Positions 10,374 through 22,348 of a stretch of 64,000 bases of DNA are shown piece by piece. A program made the position numbers and the translations under genes. Numbering within the stretch: the first letter of the stretch is position 1; every line of letters starts with the position of its first letter. The notes under the pieces were generated by a model. It had not been told where the DNA came from, ran no database searches, and saw only the letters and a list, made by a program, of their open reading frames with translations. Source of the DNA: Pseudevernia furfuracea (Eukaryota > Ascomycota > Lecanoromycetes > Lecanorales > Parmeliaceae); contig JAIUPT010000050.1 of assembly GCA_022315425.1 (NCBI GenBank), positions 310,001 through 374,000 of the forward strand. Direction: 5' to 3'.

Positions 10374-12085
10374 CCCGAACCAGTTCATTGATTTCGTAGA
10401 TAGTTGGTTGACTGGTCCAGATGTAAAGACTAATTATGCGTAGATGGCTCTGGTACCACTTTTGATGGTGTGAGGGGAGGAATGGAACCTGCGGTGCCAC
10501 ATATGAAGCCTCTTCCTTTTTAAATCTTGTAAGCACGCGTGCGCATTGCTTGTTTCTTCTCCACGAGCGACACGCCCCATCAGCCGCATGGGTTCATGAT
10601 GACAATGCCAAGCCGACGCACATGACGAGGCTGCGGGACTGTGCTCGAGTCGAGATGGGAAACTCTCCCATCAGTGGTCAGTGTTTCAGATATCAGTAGC
10701 CAAGCGAGCTACACCCACTCTTCCGGCAACAAGTCCCCAGGCCCCAATCGAGTAGAGGTGGCCAGGATCTTTATGATCCGGTTGACGATGTTGTGAAAGC
10801 CAGGCTGGAATAGCAGATTTGTAGTAAATTCATGGGTGAAGGATGGCTCTGTTGGTGGATTTCGCTGTCGAGGTGGTGGGCAAGCAGAGGGTGTACTGCT
10901 GCATTTTGGAAGGCTTGCTTTGGTAGAAGATTGAGGATGGCATCTTAGTGTTTGAATGTGTGGTCGTAATAACCCACAAATTCAAGACAACGACACAAGT
11001 CTCGAAAAACCTTGCTATGACAAAGTTGTAGCACTTTTGAAGCGGTACAAGTCATACACTGAAGATAATCTTGGAAAAGTAGTGATTGGGATGATATAGC
11101 AGCACAATGGCTGTCGACAAACCTTTGACTGTCCACATATTAGGCTTGAGTACGAAGAATGAACTCGAGCATGCTTTGACGAAAATTTGGTAGTAGCGAG
11201 ATAAAGCTCATCCAACTCGCTCGTCAGCAGTAACCATGATAAAGCCGAAGACGGCAAGCTGTAAAAGCTTAAGAGAAGATTGATAGAAGTCATCATGACA
11301 ACGGTAACAAACATCGACTTAATATCGTGCAAATACAAAGACGATGACACTCGAATTCAAAATCAGCAGCTCCCCCGCGCGAAGAGACTTACAACATAAA
11401 ACCCCCAGGATCATCCATCTCGTACAAGCGAGGCTCACCAAGTTCATGCGACCATAAGGACTTGTGTTTGGTTCTTTGAGGCAAATCATAGTCTAGAAGG
11501 CAGGTAATGTTGCAAAGGAGACGGGAGCGCCGTGGACTTAAGATCAAACTCGAAAGCGCCTTCTTTTGGGCATTATATGATAACGCGGGTGGATTGCGGT
11601 TCCCTCACAAGCCATCTAGATCTGCAAGGGGAGATATTGGCGACGCAAAACCTCTGATTCGATATCTGGAGAGGAAATGCTTGTATGTATGCGGGATGTT
11701 TTTCAGCTTATGAACGGTGTGCGATGGCCTGATATGTATGAGTCAAAATAGCAGCATGTGTGGCTTACCTGGGGACCCCTTAGACTGAACGCGTCGTATC
11801 ACTATCGCTGTAAAGATGGCGGCAGCTTCACACCAGACCCACAATCTGAAGTCTTCAACCTGGTCCCGAGGTGAGGAAATTAACGAGCTTGCAGATATGT
11901 ATAATCAAATGAAAATTGTCAAAAGAAAGGAACGCAATGCTCAACATGCGTCCGTATGCGCACGATGTACACCCAGGGTATAGAACCAGACTAGACGCCG
12001 CAGATGCATACCAAAGCATTGCCACCGGCATTGAAGCCTCACTCCTTTAACATGCGCCTTCAGCGCTTCGCAAATAGCCATAAAA
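10374..12085. other. Intergenic, no gene supported
   Basis: Only short overlapping frames occur, without motif support. The right part is the 3' flank of the large F-box/WD40 gene. Confidence 0.45.
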
Positions 12086-15000
12086 TTACATTACTATACA
12101 TTTCGCCCCCTTCTCCTTCCCTCCGTCCTCACCAACAGGACTGTCCCAACTCTGCGCTTCACTCCGCCCCTTTCTTGGTTTCCTAGCACTTAACCACCCC
12201 TTCTTCATTGGCGCCCTGTCAAGCCTCAGCGCCGGGCCCATACTCTGGCTCCTCCTACTCCCAACTGCCTGCAAATCCCTGGATCGTGACCTTGTACGCG
12301 AATAGCTAATGAACGAAGACACGCTTTCGATTGTCTCCAAACGGCGAGGCGCGGGCCGCAACAGGGCAGGCGAGGAGCGGGAGAAAGAATTGCTGGCAGA
12401 GAGAGACAAGTTTCTACTGGAAAGCGACCGTGCAGGAGCTTGGTTGGATGGCGAGGTAGGGCTACCTGCTGCGCCCAGAGCGCCGCGAGGTGGTGCGGGG
12501 ATGGGATAGACTCCTGGGGCAACGATGCCAGGAGGAAGCGGACGACGTGCTCCAGGCGGAGGAGCTTGGCGGGAGCGGTTGTTCAAGTTAGCAAGCTGCT
12601 GGGCGGTGGGGCCTATTGCTGTTGCTATTGTGTTCGCAAGCAAATCAGAGCGTTCGGGTGGCTGCTGTGATGCCGAGGACATGCTCGTCTCAGCCAGAGG
12701 AGATGAGCTATACGAACCGGCGCGCCGATGCAGAGACTCCACGCTGGAATTAGAAGGAGCCGGCGGGAGTGGGTACTCAAGACGTTGTTGAAGGTTTGCT
12801 CCAGTCAAAGTTAGGGGCGAACCCGGGCGTTCACTGCGCGTCGGACTTGGCGGCAAAGACACAGATTGGGCGAAGACACGTTCGGGGACTGGTGACACAG
12901 TGATCGGAGGGACTCGCGGGATGGATCGAGCCGTACTAGGTCTTCGCAGCGATGCGCTCATCCGGCCAACAAAAGCAGACATAGGTCTCCTACTCGAAGA
13001 GGTCGAAGAAGTTGATTGCGGACTCACAACAGAAGGCTCGCTAGGTTCATCGCTGAAGGAGAAGTCTACAGTGCTCAATGGGCTGACTGTGTTAGACCGC
13101 TGCGAAATGGTATCCGACACGTTCCGATGAATTTGCCGATCGGGTGATGATGCCTCCGAGCTCCGTTGTCTAATTGGCATTGCGGGTCTTTCCGGAAGAG
13201 AGCTTATCCTTGGTGAAGCCACTCTAGAAGCTGGGCTCCCGTACATTGTGCTAGCGCGACGAGGCTGTTCGCGTGCCATCCTAACTCGACTTGGTGGTGA
13301 GAAACGATCCGTCGTCCTTGGCAGTAATGTGGCCCGAAGGTGCTCTGGCAGTGGCCTATCTGATTCAGCGGTATACGGCGGAGGCGGAGGAACCCAGTTG
13401 TCCGCGTCGCTTTCATGAGGCAGTTCTCCACGTCCATCTGGACGCCTGTATTCCACCCGTGCTTCGGAGACTATACGTGGCGGATTGCGCTCGCGATTTG
13501 CGGCTACAGCTGTAGCAGATCGATAAAGTGAGGTGCGAGACCGAGGTTGGGTATGAGAATATGGTCCATCAAAGACTTCAGAAGCCTCTTCCAAGCTGAG
13601 TCCTTCAGCTGGAGAATCAGCAACCTCTGGTAGACTCGGTTGGGCAGTAGGCACACTGGTACTACCAGTGGCGGCAGAAGCAGCAGCAGCAGCAGCATTC
13701 GCGATGGCGTTTGCTGTGGGAGGCAGCGGTGGCATCTCTGGCGCAGATGCTAGTACGTCCACTACAGTTGTTCTTCGGTCTGGCAGGTTTCGAACAGTTC
13801 GTTTTCGGGCGAGTGCAACCTCTGTGTCCATATCCATGTCTTCTTCCTCTAGAAGCTCTGGAGTCTTGTTGCCAACCTCGAATTTGACTTCCTCAATCAT
13901 TCCATCACGAGAAGTCCGATCAAAGTCAAGTATGGCTATTCGGCCTCCATCGACAGATGCGAAGCCATCCTGTTCCAGATCTGGATCTCCTGATATGCCA
14001 CCTGGCGCAAAGATAAGTAGTCGTTCTCCGAGCGATGGTAGGCCTAATTTTTCCTGTTTCCGGCCAACCCAGCACACTCCTGAAACGCCAGAAATTTCTG
14101 CCACTCGTCGGCCTTTTGCGAAGACATTGCGGTACTTGTCAACCAAGACCTGCCACTTCGGCAACCTAGTCAGCTCGGCAGCTTCGCCTCTAGTTAGCGA
14201 GGTCGACGGACTTCTAACTCCACCCGAGGGTGTGCCCTGTCCAGACGAAGAAGATGCGCTTTGCGCATTCGCATCATCCGTTTGGATTACTGTCGACGTA
14301 TCCAAGCCCTCTGGAACACCATAAAGCCAAACTTCATTGCCCAGAAAGCCTGCAGCGACAAGCTCACCATGATCGCTTGAAGTAGGGAGGGTGCAAGGCG
14401 CTAACTTCTTTCTCGGATTCCTGGAGCCGTCACGTTTGGGCGGCCTTGGACCAGTGAAGTATGTGGTGCCATTCCGTAAATCATCTGTACGCACTGCCCG
14501 AAAGCTTTCAAATACCTTGTCATAGGTGAAAGTCCAATTTGTGTCCCCATCCGATCGATTTGGTAGCAGGGCTGCATTACTGCAATCCCGGCTACTGTTG
14601 GGGAAGAGTATTTGAGACGTCCACAATTGACTAATCTGCTCCGAAGCAGGTAAATGATGATGATCTTCCGTGTAGTAAGGCGCGGACAGGATGACAGTGT
14701 TAGGGTTTGTGCTGTTTCTCGTAGTCCCCACAAGCATAGTTCCATCCTCCGAAAACCTCAAAGCCTCCACTCGATCACATTTCACAGCCCGGTGTTCTGA
14801 TACCAGAGCACTGGGGGCCAAAGAATGGAGCTCAATCCCTCCATCGAACGCCGCAGCGAGGACTTCGCCCTTTGGTGCCAAGGCTATAGCGTGTGGAGGT
14901 TCGTCTAGTGAGACGGCGCGCATGTGCTTCACTTCAAGGTTCTGTATGTTGTAGACGTTGACTCGATGATCGCTTGAGAGTACGGCCATGGTTGATCCAT

Positions 15001-15777
15001 CATCAAGTATCGCTGCAGAGACTGGTCGACGCAAAACCTTGAGCTCCCTTTGTACTGATATCTTGGGTGAAACAGTATCAATGACATAGATCCTGGACGA
15101 AGAGAGAGCTAACACCCAGTGGCCATTGGGTGAGAAGGCAAATTCGAATGCTTCGCCCCCAGGAAAAGCTGCCGAAGAGGTTGTGGTCATGGATACCAAG
15201 TTTACGAGCGTCCTCCGGGGTTGTAGATATGCTTCAAACAGGTTCCTTTTTACTTCTCTTGCAAAGTGTCCCTTCAGCTTTGGCAGACTATCTTCCGTGA
15301 ATGGCCCTCCAACGTAGTTGTGTGATCGAGAGAAGGAAGGACATCGTGAGAGATGATGGGCGTAGAGATGCGGCGTTTCTGATGCAGAGCGCCAGGCATG
15401 GTCGACAAGGACAAGGGAAGCGAAGGTCTCGGGGTCTATTAGGTAGAGGATGCTGCAAGTCAAGCAGTCAAGTCAGTACGAGATTAGGAGTTGTCGTCGC
15501 CCTAGGCGGACGATTGGAATGCATACGTTTCACGTAGTTCAGCTGGGAGGGACATGACGCCATGCTTCTTGTGATCTCTGCCTTTCCCTTTGTCCACTTT
15601 TGTGGTTCCCTTGGCCCGAAGTTCGGCGGCTTCTTCAAGCTCGTTTTTATTTGCGTCTGATGGGAGTGGAGTATCGAGTGAAGGGGCTACCGCAGCTGTG
15701 TCTTCCTGGTTTATTTTCGCTGCAACAGACGAGCTTCCCGGAGCAGCGGTGCTTATCTCCATCCCGCAATTTGGCAA
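12086..15777 (-). CDS. Large F-box / WD40-like protein with C-terminal CaaX box
   Basis: Two exons, 15527..15777 and 12086..15452, are joined by a 74 bp GT-AG intron (acceptor TTGCAG) and give about 1205 residues. The junction rebuilds an F-box: MSLPAELRETILYLIDPETF followed by ASLVLVDHAWRSASETP (residues about 76-112). Residues about 150-500 carry repeated beta-strand units of a WD40-like propeller (FEFAFSPNGHWVLALSSSRI, AILDDGSTMAVLSSDHRVNV, ALRFSEDGTMLVG). The rest is long, disordered and Ser/Pro/Arg-rich. F-box proteins recruit substrates to SCF ubiquitin ligases, and the propeller would bind the substrate. The last residues are KGAKCIVM, a canonical CaaX motif (Cys-Ile-Val-Met) favouring farnesylation, so membrane anchoring is inferred. 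A start at the first or second Met (15777 or 15762) is possible. Confidence 0.88.
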
Positions 15778-16973
15778 TTATAACTCAAGACATTTGAAAT
15801 CTGATACAATGGTGGTCGCAGGATGAGGATCCTGCCGTCTAGTCATCAAAAGTGATAGACGGTCAGAAAGGTCAGAATTAATACCTAGAGTGATAGAGTA
15901 ACAGAGTAATGACTGCGTATCATGTCTGTCGCAGTAGGGGCCAGATAGAAATAGGAACAGGAAGGGGAAGGGGCTATGCCACCATGTCCCGAAGGAGGTA
16001 CGATGACGGGGAAGATGTACTCCGTACTCTAAGGTACTCGTAGTGAGTGGAGTTACTGCGGAGACTACTAAAGTGGCCGCCAAACTACAAACGCCTCATC
16101 CTTTTGCCTCCCACTCCCACACATCCACATCCATTAGTATTTGATCCTTCGTGCGCACTTAAGAGTTAAGAACTTACCTCAAGAAGGCATTGGCGTGGCC
16201 TACGAGCGCCTTGATTCTTAATCTAAGGTACCTTAGCCTTCACTGGGCTTTTGCTTTAACCTCATGTTGTCATGTCCGTACCAGGGTTGTCCGGCAAGCA
16301 CAATCCTATGTGCTACCCTCAGCATGGCCCCATCCATGAGAGAAACAAGGACGCACACGGTACACAATGCAAGCACACAGAAGGCAGATGTATGAATTGC
16401 GAGACAATCAAGTTGATTCCCCAAAAGTGATGCACCACCTGGAAAAAGCCCACGCAAAGATATCTCAAGTGCTGGTTAAGTTCAACCCCAGGTGCAGCTC
16501 CCGGGTTGGAGTACCTAGGTAGGTGCAACTTCCGGAGAACCGCCCGGACCGCTATGTGATGTTCTACTGTACAAACCCGGACCTGCAAAGGGTGCCTCCC
16601 TGTCGCGGAACACTTGAACAACTTCCTCTCACGATTCGCTTACGTATTCTGTTTCGATTTTAGCCATCCTGTTTAGCTTATCTCGACTGACTGGCCGGCC
16701 ACGGGAGGGCCAGCGTGATCGTGCCACGCACTTGGCTCGTCCCTCGCTAAAGTCATCCAATTGTTCGTGCATCCAAGGCGCCACGATTGCCTTTTCGAGA
16801 CTTGTTGTAGTCTAATATTGATGGGGCTAGGTACGCGAGAAAAGACATAAGAAGCCGGATCCTGGGCTCCTTCAGGTCTCTTCCTTCAGGTCTCTTGTTG
16901 TAGCAGCAAATCTAAAAAAGCGAGCTCTTCCAGATAGTTCACAAAAAAAAAGCCCTGAATCAGAATCATCAAG
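15778..16973. other. Intergenic region, promoters of two divergent genes
   Basis: No coding support was found. It contains a perfect 14 bp palindrome, ctaaggtaccttag (16223-16236), and a 14 bp direct repeat, tccttcaggtctct twice (16868-16895), about 80-105 bp before the start of the secreted-protein gene. The gene to the left reads leftward, so both 5' ends face this region. Confidence 0.55.
16868..16895. promoter_or_regulatory. Tandem 14 bp motif upstream of secreted-protein gene
   Basis: Two head-to-tail copies of tccttcaggtctct lie about 80-105 bp before the start codon at 16974. The position fits a promoter or 5'UTR element, but no known factor site is recognised. Confidence 0.3.
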
Positions 16974-17492
16974 ATGCGATACAACCTCCTCCAATATGTT
17001 TTTGCTATCTCTCTTATTCCCCTGAGCGCAGCTCTTCAGACCATCTACCTCGCGTACATCGCGTCTTCCGGCTTGTACGTATCTCAGGGGTGTTCCCTTT
17101 CAAACCGGTCATGATGCCTTCTAGGCTTTTCATACCTGCCTTCAATTGGAAAATAGACCTTAACTCGATGCTCGAACAGTCCCCACTTCGTCGCCTTCTT
17201 CTCAGACAGCAACCCATGTACAGACAGCGCCGTATTCGGCTACACGCCTGAAGGATTCGGGGATTGTAACGAAAACCTTACCATCTTAGGTCATAAAGAT
17301 ATTACCTTCACCGGTTGCAAACCCACCACCGCGTTCCCTTTTTCGCTGCCCACGGGAGTCGCGGATAACGGTGCGCCAGCACTGAAGTGCAAGCCGGTGT
17401 CGAACCCGCCGGGGGGCTACTATGCTAATTGCGCATATGCTCCTACCGCCCCTCTCGCGGGGCCTGTGAGCTTGTTGGAGTATTGCTCCTAG
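16974..17492 (+). CDS. Small secreted cysteine-rich protein (effector-like)
   Basis: Two exons, 16974..17074 and 17180..17492, are joined by a 105 bp intron (donor GTACGT, acceptor GAACAG), giving 137 residues. The N-terminus MRYNLLQYVFAISLIPLSAA is a textbook signal peptide, with likely cleavage after the SAA or nearby. The mature part has six cysteines, in NPCTD, GDCNE, TGCKP, LKCKP, ANCAY and EYCS, which fits three disulfides. One N-glycosylation sequon (NLT) is present. There is no membrane segment after the signal. Size and cysteine content are typical of fungal secreted effectors or cell-wall-associated proteins. No named family is recognised, so function is not assigned. Confidence 0.82.
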
Positions 17493-18300
17493 ATCGGTGC
17501 AGGGTAAGAGGCGGGCGCTCGGTTGCTCGATGTATCTAGCTGAGGGAAGGAAGTACAAGCGAAGGACGGCGAGAAATGGAAGAAATAAAAGGCAGGCCAA
17601 GTAAGAGCTATTGAACGTTGACTTTGTACACTCTACCTTTCCCCCTCTCACTCACACTACATAGACCCTAACCATCATCTAACAATAATCAAAACCACAA
17701 TTTCGAGCAGATCAAATCAAAATTTATGCCCCACACCGCCGATGCAGAGAGATGTTCTTCACTAGATAACATCATCTTAAAACATCCGCTGTGTCACGCG
17801 TTTACATTTGGGCAGCAAAATAAGGCGCCTTCACCCCTATTGATTGGGGGTTGCTTGTGACTGAGAAAGAACGGTCTCAGAAGACGACCGACTGGCTGTG
17901 TTCTTGTCGACCTATTTTTCAGACATGAATGGGACGCTTGCAGTCGTGAACATTGTCAAAGGACGTCACATTTTCCGGATCTCGGTCGGTATGGAGGCTT
18001 GAGCTGAAAACGGAGGCGGAAACGATGGAGTCACTCGCCAGACGATCTTTCTCACCATTCGGCACTCCTTCTTTGCAAATAGATGAACACAGTGTATATT
18101 CAGGTTGTGCCGTGCAGCAGGAGTTGACTGGCCGACCTGCAGATGCAGAGCGTTGTGCCGTATACAAGAGCGGCATATAATACAGAGTTTACACAGTCGC
18201 TAAGAGAAAAGCAAGATCCAATCCGCGCTATGAGTGGAATCATTGTGCCGTCCTGACGCAGGAGACAGAAGTGGATGGAAATTCCACCGCGATCCCCTCA
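17493..18300. other. Intergenic between convergent genes
   Basis: It contains the 3' flanks of the secreted-protein gene and tim50. Short frames on both strands mirror each other (about 17919-18180) and lack support. Confidence 0.5.
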
Positions 18301-20177
18301 TCACTGCTTCCCTTCGCCAGACCCTGGCCCAAAGCCCCGACCTCCAAAGGGAAAAGCGCCAATAATGCTCGACCTCCACCCCACCATCGCCTCCTCATTC
18401 ATCTTCTCCTCCTCCTCGGCCATTTCCTTTATCCATTTCTCACCATTCTCCCGGATTTCTTTTTCCATAGCCTCGTACTGTCTCTGGCCTCGCTCCCGCA
18501 CTTGGTCTTGGAATGTCTTACCCTGCTCAAACCCCTCGGTTAGACTGTGTTCCATACCGTCCATGCCGCCGCCTTGCGGTTTGGTGCCCAAGACATTGCC
18601 CAGAAAGCCCACGGATCGTCGGGGCCGCTTGGCTTTTGCCTCGGCGTTTTCCTTTTCGAGCTTTTCTCTAATCTTGGCTTCGCGCCGGGCAAATTCGGTT
18701 GGAATGTGTGTCCCCTCAAAAGACTTGAGAACTTGCCGTGTGTCGCGGGAGTCGAAAGTAGCGATAAATTCTAGAAACGGAATATACGAGACGAGCTCCT
18801 TGTCTTGGGGGTCGCCTTTCCATTTTGGCAGCATGACGGCATTTTCTGGTTGAAGCTTGGCATGTGCGGGTACGGTATCAAACATGATGATCTTGCTAAG
18901 GTCCCGGTTTAGAAACGAGAGATCCTGAAACGATGTCAGCTTCGCCCCTGATCAGCGGCAAGTATAGATCTCACCTTTATGTACTCTCCGCTCTGATACT
19001 TCGTAGCCTCCCGAAACAGAGGCCACATGACAAACATTATGTATGGGTCCAGCTTCTGTATTACGGGATGTCCAATCATTGACGGAACGCTCGTGAAGAT
19101 GACCAGCTCGTAATACTGGCTCAGGTATCGTAGGAAATAATCAACACCCGGCCTTTTCGCCATTCTCCACCCGTGTTCTCGTGTCCACTCGCTATGCACC
19201 AACATATCTTCCAAGCTTATCACAAGTGTATATGGTCTCTCCCACGTAGGATCTGTGTCCGGTAGTAGCTTTGGGAAAGCAGGTTCCGTGTAGTAATCCA
19301 GCGTGCCCTTCCAACGCGCCTTCGCCCGGTTCCAGAACAGGACAAGACCCCATCCTGATGGCGCATCAAGGTGTTTCTTCTCTTCTTCTTCCGATTCCCA
19401 ATTCCTTCCCAAATAGACGCCTCCAGTGACGAGGAACATTCCCAAGGTAGCAACAACCCAAGACGCGTACCGATTCCGCCGCCTCTCTATCGACGATATG
19501 TAAGCTTCCTTTGGTAGTTCCCCACCACTATCACCCCCGGGTTGCGATGGATCTTCTGTGATGTTCAGGCTTGTTGGATCTGCTCTGGCGGAGGACGCCA
19601 TTTCTGCGTCCAGTGTAGATGGTATACCCTGTGTCAGGTCGGGTAGAGGTCCAGTTGCTCCTTGCACCTGCTCTTGACTTCGAGCTTCGGCAGGGTCTAT
19701 GGCAGATGGAGAGGTTGATTGAGGAGCGGTGTTGCCATTATATGGTGCGGATGTGCCGGAACCATCTTGAAGTTTAGAGGAATCAGGATGAGGATATGAT
19801 TCTGCGGAGTTCGTAGAGGTTGGGCCAGAGGTTTGCTGAGGTATAAATGCTTGATTAATGGATCTCGAGCTCATAATAGCATCGTACTCTTCCTGAAGCT
19901 TCGAGGTATCAGGAAATCCAGATTGACCACTGCTCTGGGAGGCAGGATAGCCAGCTGGTCCTCCCGCACTGCCCACCGCCGGCCCACCAGATCTTTGAGC
20001 ATTAGACCCAGGTACATTCGTAGTATTGGGGTCTGTAGGCGCTCGATATTCGAAAGGTCTTTTAGGCTTGTTGTTTTTGGCGTAGGTCCGAGATTGGAGG
20101 TACAATACGGGGACCAGTATTGGGGGTGCTGGTGTCCGGTAGGAGCGCAGAGAGCGTCCAGCAACTCGCGCCAACAT
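18301..20177 (-). CDS. tim50: Mitochondrial import inner membrane translocase subunit Tim50
   Basis: Two exons, 18975..20177 and 18301..18924, flank a 50 bp GT-AG intron and encode about 608 residues. The N-terminus MLARVAGRSLRSYRTPAPP is Arg-rich without acids, a mitochondrial presequence. A long Ser/Pro/Gln-rich linker follows, then one membrane span (WVVATLGMFLVTGGVYLG). The FCP1/NIF-like domain contains YTLVISLEDMLVHSEWTREH, KRPGVDYFLRYLSQYYELVI and FTSVPSMIGHPVIQKLDP. In place of DxDx(T/V), the phosphatase motif reads SLEDMLV, the degenerate form usual for Tim50, which acts as a presequence receptor of TIM23 rather than a phosphatase. The C-terminal Glu/Lys-rich helix (KIREKLEKENAEAKAK) is also normal for fungi. 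An inverted-repeat element lies about 100 bp upstream of the start. Confidence 0.95.
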
Positions 20178-20277
20178 TATGGACTTGTAAAGATAGTCTA
20201 CGCTTTAACATGCCACCAAAAGGTACTGTAGTAACAATCTTTCAGGGTTGGAAATTCCATCGGGCCCGGCGAAATTA

Positions 20278-20425
20278 GCGTATTCAAAAACCTCTGCGTC
20301 TCTTGGCACGGAGGTTCGACGCAACGTCGCATACATTTTTGTACTATAGCATGAGCATCTACTCTATAAACCCATCATCAACTTATAAATATTTCAAATA
20401 GACAAAATTTGAAGCTATACATATT
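20278..20425 (+). repeat. Left arm of the inverted repeat
   Basis: This arm pairs with 20595..20741. It includes ctctgcgtctcttggcacgg and cccatcatcaacttataaat, found in reverse complement in the right arm with a few C/T and G/A differences. Confidence 0.85.
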
Positions 20426-20594
20426 TTAGCCCTATCAGTCATGTCTTTGACACGATATAAATACTGCATCGTGTATCAGTAGAGGATAGCTCTTGAGCGA
20501 CTGTAAAAGACTTTTAGTATAAGTAAAGAAGATGCTCGACTTTGATCTTAATAGATGTGTTAATGAAAAGAGGTATGAATAGCCTGTAGAGGAA

Positions 20595-20741
20595 GTTTGT
20601 ATAGCTTCAAATTTTATTTATTTGAAATATTTGTAAGTTGATGATGGGTTTATGGAGTAGATGCTCATGCTACAGTACAAAAATGTATGCGACGTTGCGT
20701 CGAACCTCCGTGCCAAGAGACGCAGAGGTTTTTGAATACGC
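20595..20741 (-). repeat. Right arm of the inverted repeat
   Basis: This is the reverse complement of the left arm. It keeps C or G at several positions where the left arm has T or A, so it looks the less mutated copy at most but not all differing sites. Confidence 0.85.
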
Positions 20742-21179
20742 TAAAACGATGCCCCGGTCCACTTCATCCTGCAAATTTTCTACGGATTTGCCTACACCAT
20801 GAAAGTTTTATACCCAGCGCTTGAAATTTGACTACATATCCCTCAACACTACGGTTATGGAGTTGAAGTAGCTGGGAAGACCAATGTTTCGTCAATCGTG
20901 CAATCAAGAACGGCAGCGAGGCTTCCGATGACTTGTCTGTTCCGTTAGCACGATATATACACTCTTGCTTTTTTAGTCCATAACCAGTCAAACAGCCAAG
21001 TGGTGTTCTTGGATACTATTGAAACACCAATGAGCTCCCTGTCTCATTCCTGGTGGACGTGAACATTACACCTAGGCTCAAGGCCCGGGATCGAGGCTGA
21101 GCTCGGTGGAAACGACTAGGATGCTGTGCTCTCCTACTATGTCACATCTCAAATCACGCGAATTTCGATTATATCCTTG

Positions 21180-22348
21180 AGCTTTCCACTCCTTAGGTTG
21201 TACTGCAATTCCTGAAGGGATACCCATTCGATTACGAGCGGATTAACGAAGCGTTCCGCCACCTCCTTGGCCCATTCCTCGTGGACTCTGTCCATCTCTT
21301 CATGAACCTCTCGAGCTGATTGTTCCGGATTCTCTGCCTGAAAGCCATTTCGTCCATTCCTTGTGCTCGTCTCAACAACATCTGGAACCCGTGAACCTTT
21401 TCGTTCTTCAAAGACCTCGAGACTATGTCTTTCAAACTCGTCATATCATAAAAAGCAGGCCCAGCTCTTACCCCCACGGCACCTCTTCCACAAAGGCGAA
21501 ATTTTCGAGAACTGTAATCAACCCATTCAGCTGCGTCGCCCATTAGGTAACGAATAATAAGCATCAGACGTCTGGTCAAGTTTGTGATCACAACATTTAC
21601 CTTTACCCCTTCTTCAGTGATTGAATTGCCGGTATCTGTGATAAGCTCCATAATCATACTCGTGACTTGAGGTGTTAACCATGTAACATGGGGGATCCTC
21701 GTCAATGCCACCGGGTGGAATGTCAGGCAATCCAATAGGGCTCCCCGGATTAAAGTTTCGAAGTCAATACTGTCTACTTGAGGGGGAATATTGAGCCTTG
21801 GAACATGCCTACAGAGTATTTACTCTCAAGACATGTCTCCAGACCCAAAATTTAGTCCAGAAGAGGAAGATTTGACTCTGAAAATACGTACCATCGACAG
21901 ATCCATATTGAATAGGTCCGATTTGAGCGGAAGGAAATGCCCTACCTAGGAGAACTTTCTGATCTTTGTGCAAATGTTCTCCAATGTAGAGCAGAATACG
22001 GACGCTAGAAACATGTTGGTCCAAGCGTTGTGAAAGGGAGTGCAAGTGATTTTGTCCTGGGATATTTTAATTGGAATAAAATAGGTGCACACTTGTAGGG
22101 TCAAATGGGCACTCCACCGTTTCAGAGGTGCAGACATCTCGCGGCTGCAAGTGGGAGAGGATGGAAGATGGATCTTTGGAGCCGATACTTTGGCTGGAGA
22201 CAGAGGTGAGGCAGGAAGAGTGTTTGGATTTCAGGAGGCTGCGCGTGAGGAGGGGAGGAGAAGACGGGTTGATAGGAGCGTGGAGATAGGTGAATGCTAG
22301 AATATGTTTTGCACGCAGACGAAGAGCAAACATGCGACGTGATTGCAC
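21180..22348 (-). pseudogene. Decayed or heavily spliced minus-strand gene, unknown family
   Basis: Protein-like sequence appears in consecutive minus-strand blocks. One block runs from 21780 (IDFETLIRGALLDCLTFHPV, ALTRIPHVTWLTPQVTSMIM, ELITDTGNSITEEG) and is followed by a possible donor GTAAAG. A second block, in another frame, ends at about 21170 (AREVHEEMDRVHEEWAKEVA, ERFVNPLVIEWVSLQELQYN, GKLKDIIEIRVI). The second block contains an in-frame TGA near 21450, and no intron tested removed it in phase. A further frame with a mitochondrial-targeting-like start lies at 22067..22348. Whether these form one locus is uncertain. No family is recognised. Confidence 0.4.

Larger units (their letters stand above)
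20278..20741. mobile_element. 464 bp MITE-like element with about 145 bp terminal inverted repeats
   Basis: The left arm starts gcgtattcaaaaacctctgc and the right arm ends with its exact complement. Similarity continues for about 145 bp into each arm, to roughly 20425 and 20600. TA lies immediately outside each end (20276-20277 and 20742-20743), consistent with a Tc1/mariner-type target duplication. The central 170 bp is AT-rich and has no coding frame, so the element is non-autonomous. In the stretch compared by eye the arms differ at five sites, all transitions, and four fit CpA to TpA, the signature of repeat-induced point mutation. Its insertion about 100 bp upstream of tim50 could touch that promoter. 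Confidence 0.85.

Noticed and set aside
12309..14324. Long plus-strand frames opposite the F-box/WD40 gene
   Set aside because: They are antisense shadows of a GC-rich coding strand with clear F-box and propeller motifs.
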